Shown one piece after another: positions 13,101 through 28,400 of a stretch of DNA of 64,000 nucleotides. Made by a program: the position numbers and the translations under genes. The stretch is taken from contig CM077648.1 in assembly GCA_039707465.1 (NCBI GenBank), positions 29,267,119-29,331,118 on the forward strand, given 5' to 3'. Source of the DNA: Rhabdophis nuchalis (lineage: Eukaryota; Chordata; Lepidosauria; Squamata; Natricidae). The notes beneath the pieces are model-generated. The model saw only the letters and a program-made list of their open reading frames with translations, ran no database searches and was not told the DNA's origin. The number at the start of each line of letters is the position of its first letter. Position 1 is the stretch's first letter.

Positions 13101-16100
13101 AAACTAAAAATCCTAAACTGCCACAATTTGATAATCCTCACTAAAGAAGGAAGGTTCAGCTAAGTGTAGCAAGTTGCACCAGTTCATTTACATGAACACA
13201 GCCACTGTTTTATGTTTGTGAAGTGCTTTTCATCCGTGGCATGGATTAAAAGATTTTGGGCAGAACGTGAAATGTAACCACCTACATTGCAAATCAAAGT
13301 GACTGGAAATTATAAAAGGAAGTGAAATATGGGCCATGTGTTGAAAACCTGAAAAAAAATCTAATAACTAGAAAATATCAGCGTATCTTAAAAGACAGGG
13401 CCATTACATTTTACAAATCAGCCTTCAAGTTACAATAATATTGTGTTGTTCTGCTCATGAATAGGAGAAAATGTAAGACTTTTCTACTTTAAAAAATTCA
13501 GACTATTTGTACTATATTCCTTCATAGTAATCCTATAAATTAGGCTAAAATGAATAATGGAAAAATGGAAACATCAAAGTTTTGCATAATATATACTAGT
13601 TCTTAAGCTTTGTAAACAAATATTCCATAATTAGAAATTCCAGATTGAATCAGTCTCATTTTGTGCAAATGCTCCTTTTAAGTAGATGTGTGGAAAACAT
13701 CTAAAATATTATTTTCCTGGATTAAATATTTATTCCCCTATAAGAATGTTCATCAATCTGGGCTACAATGAATTCTATTTATGAAGGAATATGCAGAAAG
13801 AAAAATGAATTATGGCACGCCATAATCCTTTTAGTTCATATGTCAAGAGGGCCAACTGCTAATGGGAAAGTTCTACTCTGAGTTAAATTACGTATTTTAT
13901 AGTCAGAGGACCAACATTGTGGAAATTGCCAGAGGCTTATTGAGGAACCCCTATGCATTTAGATGTTTCTCCATGGCTAATGGACAGACAGAATCATTCC
14001 TCAGGCCAATAAATGTCCAAGTAGCACAACAGATTTAAGCCAAGTAATTGTGCCAATCAGCAGCAGAGATAAGAGAAATACAACATGATTAGATCTTAAG
14101 AATCAATGGGTGGTTTTACATATTTTTCTAATTCATACTGTGATTAATATGGTGCAAGATTTGCCAATCACTGTGATTTGCAAACTATAGTTTAGCTGTT
14201 TGGAAAACCAGCTTATTTTAAGTTATTCAGTATCAGCACTAGGAAGCCATGTCATAAAGTTATTCAATAAACCATGACTAAATGTACTGTAGGTTTAATA
14301 TTAGTCTAAAATCAGTGACTACCCATCTGCACAACGCAATGATTTTCATTCAATAAATTAAGCACCATTACTCAGTCATAATAGCATTACAACAATGAAT
14401 AATGCATAAAGGAAAAAATGAATGCATATTTGTGCTGTTCCCAAGATTTAATAAGATTATTAGAAAACTCACTGTTATGCAGAGTTTTGGAAAAGAAAAT
14501 TATATGATGTTAAGAAAAGCAAAATCAGAATACAGGAAAATAGAAAAAGGGGGAAATGATTCTATCAACTTCATAATACATCAAAAATTGTTATACACAA
14601 ACATACACACTTGATTGATAACATATGTACATGGCGACACACACCCTTATGGAATGTGTCAGAGCTAGCTTCCTTCTTTAAATAGCTAATAGGTACCTGA
14701 AATTCCAGATCTCATCTCTCTAGTTAGTTGATTAACCTGCTAAGAAAAACAAGATCCTAATGCATGCTGCAGCATGTTTAATTACCCTTTGTAGCCATTT
14801 TTATAATTGTCATGTTTTTCTGCAGTGAAGTACATGATGGAGAAAATTCTTTTTTTAACACCATTGCTTCAATGCGCAGGGAATAGCTGAAAATAAACAA
14901 AATAAATTTTAGAATTGCGATGCAAGAAATAGTGAATTTAGGATTAATAACAAGAATTGAACATCTCCTTACTTTGGCACCTGGATTAGCATATACATAA
15001 ATGAATCTGCTTGACACAGTTTTGATAGATCGCCACTGAAATCCTTTAATTTCTTTACCTGGAGGGGGGGAGGGCGGAATAAAGGAAATAAATAGATCAG
15101 AATTGAAGCAAAATGTTAAACAGTGAATTTAAGAGTCACCACAGTAAAAAAAAAATGAAGTCAATATGAAAATAGTATATGCCATGTCCATACTATTTAA
15201 TATTTGGATTGGAAAATAGGTGATGAGATACTATTATCTAAACTTCTCATCTATTATTAAGGGGGAAATAAATGATACCATGACTATACTTTTTGTCAAG
15301 AAGTTTCCAGGGCACAAAAAAGAGGTGATGTATCCGATTGTTGCTTCCCACATTTTGCTGTAACATCTAATTCCAGCTCAGGATGCTTTGTTTAATATTG
15401 TTGCAAATGATGATAGCATTCACCAATATTATCTGTGCTAAGTAAAATAACTTCCCCACTCTTATGTCTCCAAATCTATGAAAATATTGTGTAAAAAGTT
15501 CAAAACAAGCAACTGTCTTTCTAGGAACAACACATTCTCCTTTTTCACAATAAATAAATTAATTTGACTTCTTATAATCACTGAAAAATATTCTGTTTAG
15601 TAAGCATCAGATATAGAGAGGTCTTCTAAATCTTTGCCCAAATGCAGAATAATATACATACACCTGGAGGTTAGCAGCATTCAACACTATGAAATAGCAT
15701 GACAGCTTGCCAAGTCATTAGCACATAAATAATTAAAAAACAAGTTGTGTCTCATTTCTCTCTCTACGATTTTCCTTTAGGAGGGCAATTCTTGGCCTCT
15801 ATTCAAATTAGATGTTTCTTTCATTAAGGATTTCTTCCCCTTGACATAGTTTAGAGTTTAAGGGTGGATTTATCATGAAGAGAAAACTATTTTTAAACCA
15901 AATAAAATTCCACAATTTGCAGGTGGCTTTGCCAATAGGTATTGCTACCCATTTAAGGGAAGATCGGTCATACGCCACGGTATTTGCCTGAAACTTATTT
16001 CAAATAATGGGATTTGTAATTCAAACATTTAAAGAGCATCAGATTGAAGAAGACTATCTGGCTTAAAAGATATTTCTAAAGTTACAGCACGTTTAAAAAA

Positions 16101-19100
16101 TTCTGTAGCAATTAACAATTACTATGCCACAGAGACAATAACAAAATCACTCCCACATACTATGTAAATGAATGCAAACATATTATGTGTAAGTATTTAT
16201 GAGACTCATCTGAATACACAGATTCTTTACATATATGGCACTGTAAAAACAATGCACTTGCTAAAAACAAGGTTATCATTTTTCTGAAGTGAAATTATGA
16301 TCGCAACTGACAACAGTGATGAGAGAAAGTTTGCAAACCTTTCCATCATCTCTATCACCGGTTACAATTAGAGGTATTTTGATCCATTCCACTCTACAGA
16401 ACTGTTTTAACTCATTAAGTTAAAATAAGATTGTGTTACATGGATCTCTCTCTTTTGGTCATGCCGCAATGTATGTCAGGGGTGTTAAACTCAAAGCCTG
16501 GGGGCCAAATCTGGCCCACAGGATACTGACCCACTGTGGAATCAGTAAAGGACTGGCCCACAGTGCTTCTGCCAGCAAAAACAGCTCCATTTTCTGCTGC
16601 CATGGCCTCCTGCAATCCTCTGCCAGTGAAAATGCCTTCCTGAGCTCCGTTTTCACTGGCAGAGGGTTGCAGGAGGCCATGGCAGCTGAAAATGGAACTC
16701 TGGAGTCTGTTTTCACTGGCAGAGCGCTTGGGCCAACACAGGCAGCCCAACAGGAGTGACATCGAGCTGGCCACACCCACCCCAGCTCCCCGAGGTCAAA
16801 CACAACCTTGATGCAGCCCTCAATGAAATCTAGTTTAACACATCTGATGTATGTATTTCATTTGAGTCAAGATCAGAGATTTTATTCAGCCATTTCAAAA
16901 GGAGACATTTATTCTGTTTTATCCACCTGTGTAATAAGATTTACTTGGGTGTTCAGGACTGCTGTCATATTACATGACCTACATTCATTTAAGCTTCAGC
17001 TCACTGATCTAGATGCTCCTTTGTAGAATTTGCTATTACCTCAAAGACTGTGAGCCATTTAAGTTCCAAACAATCCAAAACACTCCCATTGCAATGCTTC
17101 GTAGCTGAGGTGAGTTCTTTAGTTGGAAACCAGCATTTATTTTTTTCCAAATATAATATTTTTTCATTAGTGTCAAAACATTTCACTTTCATCTCATTTG
17201 GAACAGAGTGTTGTTCCAAAGGCCAGCTGGTTTCTGGTAAGTTTAAAATGTGTAACAACATGCTTTCTGGACAATAGTAGTCAGTGTCTACATGACAGTG
17301 GGTGTCATGCTCATCATTGCAATGTTTTCCTTGTGGCCATTAATATTATATAATATAGAAGTATCCTACAGAATTTATGACCCTCAGGATTATTTAGAGT
17401 ATTGAACTTGGGGTGATTTTGTTGGAAAAGATGTTGTATTTTGTCCATATATGTATTATTTTTCTGACAGTGGATTGAATCAGTGGTGCAATTCAGTCAG
17501 TTCTATGCAGTTTCGGCGAACCGGTAGTGGTGGTGGCAGGAGGCTCCACCCATCTGGACGTCATCACGTCCCGTTTTTGATGCTCTGCGAATGCGCAGAA
17601 AGTCCTGTGCATGTGTGGAGGTGGCACGTGCGAGTGAAGCCAGCATACACGCTCAAATATGCAAACTGGTAGTGAAGGTAAATTGATTTCACCCCTGCCT
17701 TGGATTGATCTATGACACTTGATTGATATCTCGTTGATCAGAACAGTTGACTGAACTTACTGCCTTAAGAGAGCTGATTACCCTAGGGCTTCATATACAT
17801 CTTTCAACAAAGCCTGAATCTGTCAATAAAGACATGACACACTACAATGTTTGAGTATTATTTGTTTAATCCTCTCTTTATCTATTAATTGGGCTTAGAT
17901 AAAGCTCTAATCAAATTGCAGATCACAGTCCTGATAGATTATGTATAGCTCCAAAAGATTCACAAACTATTTTTACCACAGCATGTGCCTCCATAGCAAG
18001 AACATTTCAAAAGGCGTAAAGTGCAAGTATGAAACAAAATATTATCATTTTTCATTCTATAGTTCCTTACACACAAACCAGTTTCACTATATACAATTTG
18101 TGCATGTAATGAAGATTTCTAAAGCTGTGAAAATGTGATGTGTTAAAAGAAAAGAGAGAACTATTTCAAGATGACCCTGCTGCAGTCAAGCAAAAGCTTC
18201 AAGGGCATTAGTTACCTTTTGTTATTTGTTTAATTCCTGTGTTTTGTTTCATGGATTTTGTTACTAAAGCATGGTAGACAGGAATGTCTCTTTTATTATT
18301 TTCAGCAGTTGTCATGCCTTAGTTTTGTGCCCAGCTCAGAGTCCACTGGAAATGAGTGGCTAATAAATTTAAAATAATTAAATGCCCATACTTAATTGCT
18401 AATACAAAAAAAAAAATATTCAAAAGTATGCATTTAATACTTTTAAATATTATTTTTAAAAATATTTTCAAAGCTGCAGCAACATTGTAGCAGCACTTCT
18501 TTTCCTGCATTGTTTGAAGTCAAATCCATATTTGCTTTATAAAACTTCAGCAAATCACTGAAGCTTTTCAAATGTGTTGCCTATATCACAAAACAAATTT
18601 GAACTTCATTTTTAGCTAGTGATATTTGCGTAGCATTTACTGTCATATAAAAATCCATATATTATTGAAACAGCATTGAAACTATCCACAGTTGCAATCA
18701 TATTATACATGTAATATGTAAGTTAAGTCTTTGGAATGTGGTAGGTTCATCATTAAAGATATGAAATACATGCAAGGTAGAATTTAATGATTTTCAATCA
18801 GGCATTTTTCTCTTTTCTCAGAAATGTGTAATCCTACCCTTTTCTAACTTTTACTTTGTATGTTGTTTAGCATAGAAACTATGACTGAAACATTAGATAG
18901 ATCAGCCTGGAAGGTAGATAGTAGTCTAAAGCAGGGGTGTCCAACCTTTGCAACTTTAAGTCTGAAGGACTTCAGCTCCTAGAATTCTCCAGCCAGCTTT
19001 GCTGGCTGAAGAATTCTGGGAGCTGAAGTCCTTCAGACTTAAAGTTGCAAAGGTTGGAGACCCCTGGTCTAAAGGGAGGGGAAATTGTGAAAACAGCTCA

Positions 19101-22100
19101 CAGGCCCTTGTTTAAATAATACATTATTATGTCACATTCAAAGAATTTCTATGTTCTGTCATTCAGTACAACACCATCTAACTTCTTTGTTTCACAAATA
19201 CCCAGTATTACATGACTATTTAACATGACTGAAGAATAACTGGGAGTTCAGCATTTTCAACTGATATGGTTGAATTCACATATCAGGCAAATCAAGGTTT
19301 GTTTTCACTATGATTTGTGGGATAAATCCAATGACCAGATTCAAACATCATAATAACCATAAGTAAGAGGTATATCTATTGCAAATGTGATTTAGCATAA
19401 TGCTTGAAATGAGAAATATGACTTTTTGAGATTTCCTGGCTAATTCTAGTCAAACATCTAATCATCTAATAATGCAAGACAGCTATAAAAAAGAGTGGGA
19501 TGAAACCAGGAATTGGTCAGACAACCTAGAACTACGTTCCTCATCTCCAAACCCAATTCTAGCTTACTTAGCAACCTTGTTGAAACAGTGCATGTCACTT
19601 AGCATGGTGTGTGAACAAAGCCATTGTATTTGACTTCTAAACATTCCCAGCTTTCTTCTATGCCAATTTCAGTACTTCTTAAAACGACTGGGAGATGAAG
19701 AGTCATTGAGTGCCCAATTCTCAACTTCACAGATCACTAATGAAAGAGACTTTGTTACTTGAGCAGACGCTGTACAGAACAGCCACTTGAAACAAGAGAA
19801 TCAAGCTTTCTACTTAAACATAGGAAATATTTCAAGGATTTAAGCTGTAAACTAGGCAATACAATGACTTACCCTAAATGAAAAAAAAATCTGTATCAAT
19901 GTAAACTAAGTAGTGTGCATAAACAACAGTTCACAAATATAATCACCATGGGAACTGCCTAGCCACTTTCTAGTAACCCTTCCTGTGCTTTAAAGGGCAG
20001 TCAAGACCTTGCCATCACCCTGAGCCTAAAATGGGAAGAGAGAAGTTTTTAAATATCTGACTTTATGCTATATTTTAAAAGATTTTCCGGTCCCCCTTAG
20101 AGTACTGGCTCTAGATGAGACTCTTTTTAACAGAATAATTGACTGTGTCTTATGACTAAACTCTGGCAAAAATTGAAATTGGAGGTTTTGATTTATGGCA
20201 AAGTATGAGGTGCCTTACACAAAACTTACTTTCTCCAAAAGTGTGACATCGAGTGGAAAAACCATACAGTTAAATGTTAACATAAGATTTATTATTTTTT
20301 TTGCCTCTCCTTTAGAGTTTGAGAGATTTAAAAATTGCCTTCTCTTACATGGGGTCTTCACAGCAGCCTTAGCTTGATTATTAACATGCCAGTTTTTACT
20401 TTGTTCAATTTTTAACTTAAAAAACATATGTTTGTATCAAACAAAAGTGTTGTAAAAGGGAGATTTCTACGTGAATACTTTCATACTTCTAATGTGTCTG
20501 CAATAAAGTGTTCAAGTTCAAACATGTTAATTTTAAGTTAAAAGAAAAACATTCATGACACCATACAAATTTACTTGCAGTCTTGCTAAATTGACGTTTT
20601 CTCTCATCCTTGTTCTTTGCACATTGGCCTTTTCTTTCTCCTTCACATACCTGTATTAGTCTCATTTGATAGTAAAAGAGTTTTAGCAATCCAATTTCTT
20701 AAGCTACCTTTTTTACCCAATCTAGCATCTTTCACATTTATGGCAGTTCAACTTATAAAATACCATTCCAAAAGTCCAGAATGTTATATAATTTTGAGGT
20801 ATTATATGTTATATATGCATCTACTTAAGTATTTTATACTTATTTCATATACAAATTTGGTTTTTGTTTTTACAAGATTTTGGCTGATATTTCTTTCTGA
20901 GTGTTGCTTCCTATTATATCTCAAATTAAAGTTTCAACTTTTCTTTTTTCATAAAAAGTAAGGAGAGAGAGAGAGAGATTTAATGAAACTGCCATGTGGA
21001 AACTGAGAATCTTCACTGCCATGTTACCATGGGAAAACATATCTCTCTTCATCCCTCGAAGCATGCTTTGTAATATTTCCAGTTCTACCCTTTCCTCCTC
21101 GCCCCATTTACAAGAAAGGCTATCATACTGCTTTTTCAGATGTTTTTCTACATCTCAAAGATTCCATTCGTTTCTGTTTTGTAGCTACTGTTCATGGTCT
21201 TGAGGACAGTTGATTGTCTCTTACTATGGTTTGTACTCTATTTATAACTCTGCTACATCTTTTTTTTTTTAAGTTCACTTCTTGGTAAGTATGAAACTTT
21301 TTTTAAATGTTTTTTCTTCTGCTCAGAATAGCCTTCCCATTTCTGTATCTGAAATTCCTATTCTTTAAAATAGGGTTTCTTGGCCTAAAATGGTCCTTCT
21401 CAGATGGAGTTTTGGGGTTGCATTTTATTTTTGCACTTAAACCAATCTCCTAAGCAAGATTGCTTAATGTGTACTCCAACACATACGGTACATATTGTAT
21501 TTTCAAAACTAAGTGTGAAACTAGCTAAACAAGGCAAACATATCATGGCTAGTACATTTTCTTTTTAGTTCCTTGTTATAATTTTAAGAGTTTAAGTTTT
21601 TCTTCTTTCTCCAGAAATAGAACTGTGAGTTTATTTTGCTATTTATTTCATGCCATTTAGATGCTACCTAATTCCAAACCAACTGTAGGCAACTCATAGT
21701 ATGACAAACAATAAAAACAAAAACACATTCAGTAAAGATGTTTTGAGAACAACTGGGTCTTTCAAGGTCTAATAGTATATAAACTGGGTGGAAGCCACAT
21801 AGATCTCAAGTAAAACCACAATCCAGAGGGAAGGTGCTGTGACAGTGAAGAGAGGTTTTGTGGATCCTGACTCTTTAATTAGAGTCTGGGGCACACCAAT
21901 TCTGCCAGCATGTACCGGGAGATGGGTGGTACCAAAAATAACCTAACGAAATGACATGTGATGCTTTATAGTGAAGTAGCTTATAACCCAGCGTAGCCAA
22001 ATCCTGTATTAGATGGAGCCCCCTTGTGGAGTACTGTGAAGCCATTACCATGACAACTCCACTGTGCTGTACATCAGAAGCCATTTTAAGGCACAGCAGG

Positions 22101-22381
22101 CTGTATCTTCACAGAACTTGAATCCAAAATGCACACTATCATGTTCTATCACAGTCTATAGTGTCGCTGTGACTTGACACTATAGATATAATTCAGTCCT
22201 TTTCATTTGAGCAGCCCAGGCATTGGGGAGTTATGCTAGAATACACACACATGGACACACACACGGACACACACACCAAGAGGTGTTAAGAGGTCTTACA
22301 CCCACAGTATTTGTTTCCAGAGAGTAAGCCATCTGTGTACCAGGTTTGGTTGAAATTTCTCAAGGTGCACCAGAGTTGGTG

Positions 22382-22426
<45 letters not shown>

Positions 22427-25400
22427 CCATTTTTATAGAGAGAGAGAGATTGTTCCAGCAATCAGTGCAGCTTATAAAGCAGAAGTATCACAGAGGCATA
22501 CTGAGACATGCTTAACCCTGCCTATGCTGTAGCATTCTGATTCAATTGAAGTTTCCAAGTGGTTTTCAAAAGCAGACAATCCTATTCTTACCTCCTCAGC
22601 TTCTGGCAATAATTTAAGAAGCTCGCGTAGGGTCTCAGAGCTATAGAAATCTCTTCCAGTGTGAAGATCTTCAATTAGAGAGTCAAGTGATCTTAATGAG
22701 ACAATAGAATAAAAATACATTTTAGTTTAGGAACATAGAATTTCTATGTTTTAAAACAGCCTTTATCAACCTTATACACAGGGCTTCAACTTTTCAGTTT
22801 TTGGAATTCTCATCTAATATTGGTTAGGAATTATGGGAAGAAACCCAGCACATCTGGATGCACTGTTGAAGAAATAAGAATCTTTAAAAAAAATATGTGC
22901 TGTTCCAAAACAATTTTCAATAGCAAAAAATAGTTAAATGCACAGCTGCCTCTGAGCAAATTCATCTGAAATAAACACAACTGTTCTCAAAAAGACATTA
23001 ATATCAAGATATTGTCCTTGCTTTCATGTCATTTTCATTTTATTAAAATTGCAACCTTTAAGAAAAGTAAGTTATAATTTAAAAGCCAGTAGCTTACTTT
23101 AACTAAAATTATCTCTAATATTGTAGTATTATATATTGACTAAAATTTCAAAACTATTGCTTAAAAGGAAAATGTAAGCTAACCCAAGTATAAGATATAT
23201 ATGTTCCCAAACTTCTGGTTTGTGCATTGGGTGGTTTTTCACCCTCCCTGGGCTTCAGGAGGCTTCCCTGAATATATCTCTTTTCTTGATGTTATGTTAT
23301 CATCAATGTAATAATTACAACAGGAAAATAACTTACTTTTTAAATTGTTTGAGAAAAATCCCAATATTCATACTTCTTTTGGCATCCAAAATATTGATCT
23401 GCAAAAGGCAACAAAAGATATCATTTCAGACAGAGCAAAATAATCTCAATTGTTATTTTAAGTCACTATAGATAGAATAAAATTATTCTGCATAGCAAAA
23501 GCAAGAATAATTCTAAATATCATAAGAAAAGGTAAACTTACTTCCAAATAATAATACAGGTCTGCTGAGAAAAAAATATGGACAAAAGTGTACCTCTCAC
23601 ATCATTATAATGACAACAATTCTGAAATTTCAATTGGTGAAAATAAGTTACGTTGCTTACTCGTATAAGGATATACAATAATATTGTGCCAGTATTTCAT
23701 TATCTGCCCTGGCTATATAATGAGGAAAATAGGTGGATGCTAAGAGTCATTTTAGTTATTGTATCATTATGATACCACCCCCACCCCCTGAGGCTCACCT
23801 AGTTCCTACATTATGTTATGTTTAATTAAAAGTTCTTCTCCTGTCTAGAAGTGCAATTCATCCAGAGAAATATGTTATAGGCTACATAGCAAGCATAGGC
23901 TACATACAGTAGAAGAAACGATTGGCTACAGTAAATGTCACATGTAACTGGAAGAGCTACCATTCTTTAATAAATATTTTCCTTCTTCCTTCTGATCTGC
24001 TTTCTCCTCCTCTCCTCTTTCTGTCTTTCGGAAAGGCTTTAATATTTGGAAAGATGGCAAGAAACAAGTGGATAACCAGCAAGAAGGTGGATTAACTCTG
24101 TTATAGTAGTGACAGTGGGTGCACTATTAGAAGATCTAGAACCGGGGTAGTCAACCTTTTTATACCTACCGCCCACTTTTATATCTCTGTTAGTAGTAAA
24201 ATTTTCTAACCGCCCACCAGTTCCACAGTAATGGTGATTTATAAAGTAGGGAAGTCAATTAAATTTTAAAAAAGGAAAGTGCTTCAGTATGAGACAAAAC
24301 ACCTACTGCCCACCATGAAAGCTAGAATGCCCACTAGTGGGCGGTAGGGACCAGGTTGACTACCACTGATCTAAAAGATCAGATTAGGGACAGATCATAG
24401 CAATAGCAATTATATACTACTTCATAGGGCTTTACAACACTCTCTAAATGATTTACAGATTTAACATTTTGCCCTCAACAATCTGGGTCTTCATTTTACT
24501 GACCTCAGAATGAGGTCATTCACTCTACCTTGAACTGGTCAGGATCGAACTCCTAGCATGGGGCAGAGTCAGGCTGCAATACTGCATTCTAACCACTGCA
24601 CCACCATGGCTCATGGAGAAAAACTATATTTGTTGTTGAAACAAACAAAATGTTAAAAAGTTATATTTATGTAGTTACTTACCAAGCATGTCTAAATTAT
24701 ATTAAAGTAACCAAAAGATCTTTACAATCCCCAAGGCATGTCACAACTTTTGAGCACCCCTAATGTTTGAAATTGAAAGTTGAAAAATTTGACATGCCAT
24801 AAATAATCAATAAACCAGTCAATCTTTTGGTCTGTTTCCAACCCATTTCTTTCTTCTAGAAGAAGAAGAGAAAACTGAGATCCTTCAGCCCAGAAATCTG
24901 AATAATTCTGATTGAAACCTAGTTGTTATTATGGTAAAAGCTACAGACAGTTCAAGAGCCACAAACTACATAGGCTGCCTAGGGTGGTTTTTCGCCCTCT
25001 GGGGGCTTCAGGAGACTTCCCTGAAGCTTCCAGAAGGTGAAAAACAGCCCAACTGCCTAAAATCAAGGCTGAAAATCAGCTGGCCAGCGTGTGCATGCCC
25101 GCTGGAGCTAACAGGCAACGACTCATGTGCCCTCAGAAATGGCTTCGCATGCTACCTGTGGCATGCATGCCATAGGTTCGCCATCACAGCTATAAAACAT
25201 CCTGGGATGTCATTGTGTGTTATGTAACCTTTGTGAATAAAATACATTAGTGCTTTTAACCAAGAAAATGCCAAATTCATTTCTTCCTTTTTCTTCCTCC
25301 TCTTCCACCCAATAAACTTCAAGCACATGTGTCTTGAAATATTATACTAAAGGATCTCTTTAAATCCCATTACAGCTTTATAATGATGATTAACATCAGT

Positions 25401-28400
25401 ATATCAAGAATAAATAAATTGACAAATTGATGGAATTCTAACACAATAGTGTTATGTGGCCACGGAAGATCTTCCTAATGAAGGATCACCAGGCACTTAG
25501 AACCAGCGTATCAGTCTGATCACTTGTGTAAAGGCTTAGGAATATGTGCTAGAACTATCTTCAGTACAGTTAGTTTCATTTCAGCAATTTCTATCTTACA
25601 TAACATATAGCATGAGATTGTACGTATTAAGTGAAATGAACTGTTTATTAGTATAACTAATAAAAAAGTCAGGTGCTTTCAGGGTCTAAACAAAATATAA
25701 CGTCAATCAATGGAAAAACAAATAGGACTTTCCTGATAATGAAAATGTTCCTTTTCTGTGTTATGTTAACTGTACCATGTTAACCATGCCTTGTATTTTT
25801 CACAAGCATTATCTTAAAACATTGAGTCAAGAGCCCATCGGATTCTACAAAGTGCAATTCAATCTTACAATACTTAGCAGTAGTTAAATAAGAGATATTT
25901 ATGCTTCTCCCACAAATTATTTAAAATTTGTTTTTGCCAGAGAGTCACATCAAGTCACAGCCCAGAGTACTTATACATTGGCCAAGCCAGTGTTTTTGCA
26001 AGAATATAGCTGAATCCTGATGCTGATCAGAGCATTATTCATGGTGTCTATTGTTCTCCTGTTTGCTTAATCCTTTGCATCTCAGCAATTGACAGAACAG
26101 GCCTGACCTGTGCTTAGAGTTAAACAGACCTGGACCTGGTTAACACTTGATGAGACACTTCAGAGAACCCCAAAGCAGTAGTTAGAAATTAAAAAAAAAC
26201 ATTCCAGGAACGTCTGTGCCAACCACTTCTATACCGTTAGTTAAAGCACACCGAGATCAAGCACAGCTAAGTCCATCTCGTCACCAGGAACTGAATCTAT
26301 CTTAACATCTTTAGTTTTAGTGTCCACTAAGATGGAGGTATGTAGCTATCCCTAGCTGGTCTCAAAAAGCTAAACTCTAGTTAATACTTGAATGGGAGAT
26401 TATTACCAGGAAATAGCAAGGTAATAGTCTGGAAGCCAAACCTCATCCCCAAAACAATGTAAACCACTTCTGTATTGTTGCCAAAGAAAAAAACCAAAAC
26501 AAAAAACACAACGCCACTACAGGGACATACCCATGAAGTTACTAGGAAGTAAGCCATGTTTGCAAACTTTAAGATGGTACATTCAAATACAATAAAGTAG
26601 CCAAAAAAAAAACCAATGGGAATTTCCTAATATTTCTTAAGATTAATACCCTTTTGTCTGCTGCTCCGTTCTGAACAAAACTTCAAAAGCAACAAATCTT
26701 TGGTTTGATTTTGAAATAAAAGCAGGAGCTACCCTAGAGACTAAGCGTAAGTTGTCTTCTTGATCCTTTCATGTTTTCTGGCTTCCCCAGCAGCAGCCTT
26801 TAGCTCAGTAGTGACCCAAGAGTTCACAGGCCTCCAATCATTGTGTGTGATCTTTGTCTAACACAGGGGTCTCCAACCTTTGCAACTTTAAGTCTGAAGG
26901 GACTTCAGCTTCAGACTTAAAGTTGCAAAGGTTGGAGACCCCTGATCTAACACTAACTCTGCTATATGTCTAGCCTGCTTCTTTTCTGTATTAATAATAA
27001 TAAGCAAATGAGACAGAGAACCTTCATTTATGAACCTTATAGCACCAAAGCTTTATCTGCCAGAATTTTTTGGTAGGCTTTCCGCCTTTTCTCCAGGGCT
27101 TCCTCCCCCACTTCTTCTGCTCCCTTTAGCCAGGCCCTGACCCTTTGCTTCCTGATGAAAAGTTCACCCTAAGATGAAAGTAAGCCTTATCTACATTCAA
27201 AAGGCTGAATAGACAGATCTCTTCAAGGTTTTAATATATGGTTTCCCTAAAAGCCTCAGCCAGAATGTATATGGGGACCTATTTTTTAGGACAGCTGCTA
27301 CTACGGGATGAGGAAGATAACTCTCCCACCAGCAATTTGAGCTAATCCATTCTTGAAAATCCTCCCTTGCACTGCCTAGTTGCAATATTTATGTGTTTGT
27401 GAGAATGAGATGTATAGTACAAGCAGTCCTCCACATATAATCACATTTAGGAGCAGAATTTTGGTCACTAAGTAATCAATCATTGTGACTCACTACATTG
27501 TGACTCACTACATGACCAGTATAAATTTTACAACCATTTTACAACCATTTTTTACTGCAGTCATTAAGGCAAATCACGTGTCATTAAATGAATCTGGCTT
27601 CCCCAATTGACGGTCCTTTTCAGAAACTAGCTGGGAAAGTTGCAAGATGCTGCAGCTGTTATAAATGCAGGTTGCTTGGCAAGCACTCAAATTGAGATCA
27701 CATGACCAAGGAGGTGGTGCAATGGTCATAACAATGGTCATAAGGAGGTGGTGCAATGGTCAACAAAAGATTGTAGATCATTTTTTTCAAGACCCTCTTT
27801 GAACATTAAACGAATAATTGTAAGTCAAAGCCTACCTATATTTGGGTAGTAAAGCACAATGAAACATACCCGAGATCTCCCAGAGATGTCTCTATCCCCA
27901 TCATAGAGATGCACCCTCTAGGCAAGTTTGTCCTCTCAGTTCATTCCCCAACTCTTGCCTAGCAGTAGCTATTAAAATATTTCATTAAAATACCAGAGCC
28001 CAATATTTAAAAAGTAAGAATAATCAGTACTCCGTGCCAATTTTAAAGTTAGAATAATGTTTATGCATGCAAGGAAATAACCACACAATCCCTCTTTTTT
28101 CATTCTCTCTCTCACACTCAGGTGTGCACAGATTCTCTTTAGCAGACATGTATCTATAAACTGATCATGAAGCAGTAGCAACAGGTTTATATGAAGAGAT
28201 GAAGAAAAAGAGTCATTATATTTACCACCCTTGCACTAATGGGGACTTGTAACTATTTTGCTTATCCACAAAAAGTCTATTGTCAAATATTCTGTCTGCA
28301 ATAATGTCAGTATTAAATAGCAAAAGTTGGGAACCACTAAACACCCAACCTAAAGAGCAGAGAAAAGAATGAGACAAGCATACATTAAAACCTGTAAAAC

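Larger units (their letters stand above)
15059..22591. other. FHDC1 intron between exons 4 and 5
   Basis: 7.5 kb, mostly AT-rich unique DNA. Embedded are hAT MITEs at 16477-16846, 17479-17700 and 18932-19066, and an AC-rich repeat at 22190-22450. 15060-16470, 16860-17470, 17710-18930 and 19080-22180 hold no recognised gene or element. Confidence 0.65.

Noticed and set aside
16436..16803. Overlapping ORFs of about 110 codons on both strands
   Set aside because: They lie within a hAT MITE with perfect TSDs and arise from its internal repeats.
18932..19066. Strong hairpin that might be an RNA gene or microRNA precursor
   Set aside because: Repeated at several sites with 8-bp target duplications, so it is a MITE; a derived small RNA is possible but unsupported.
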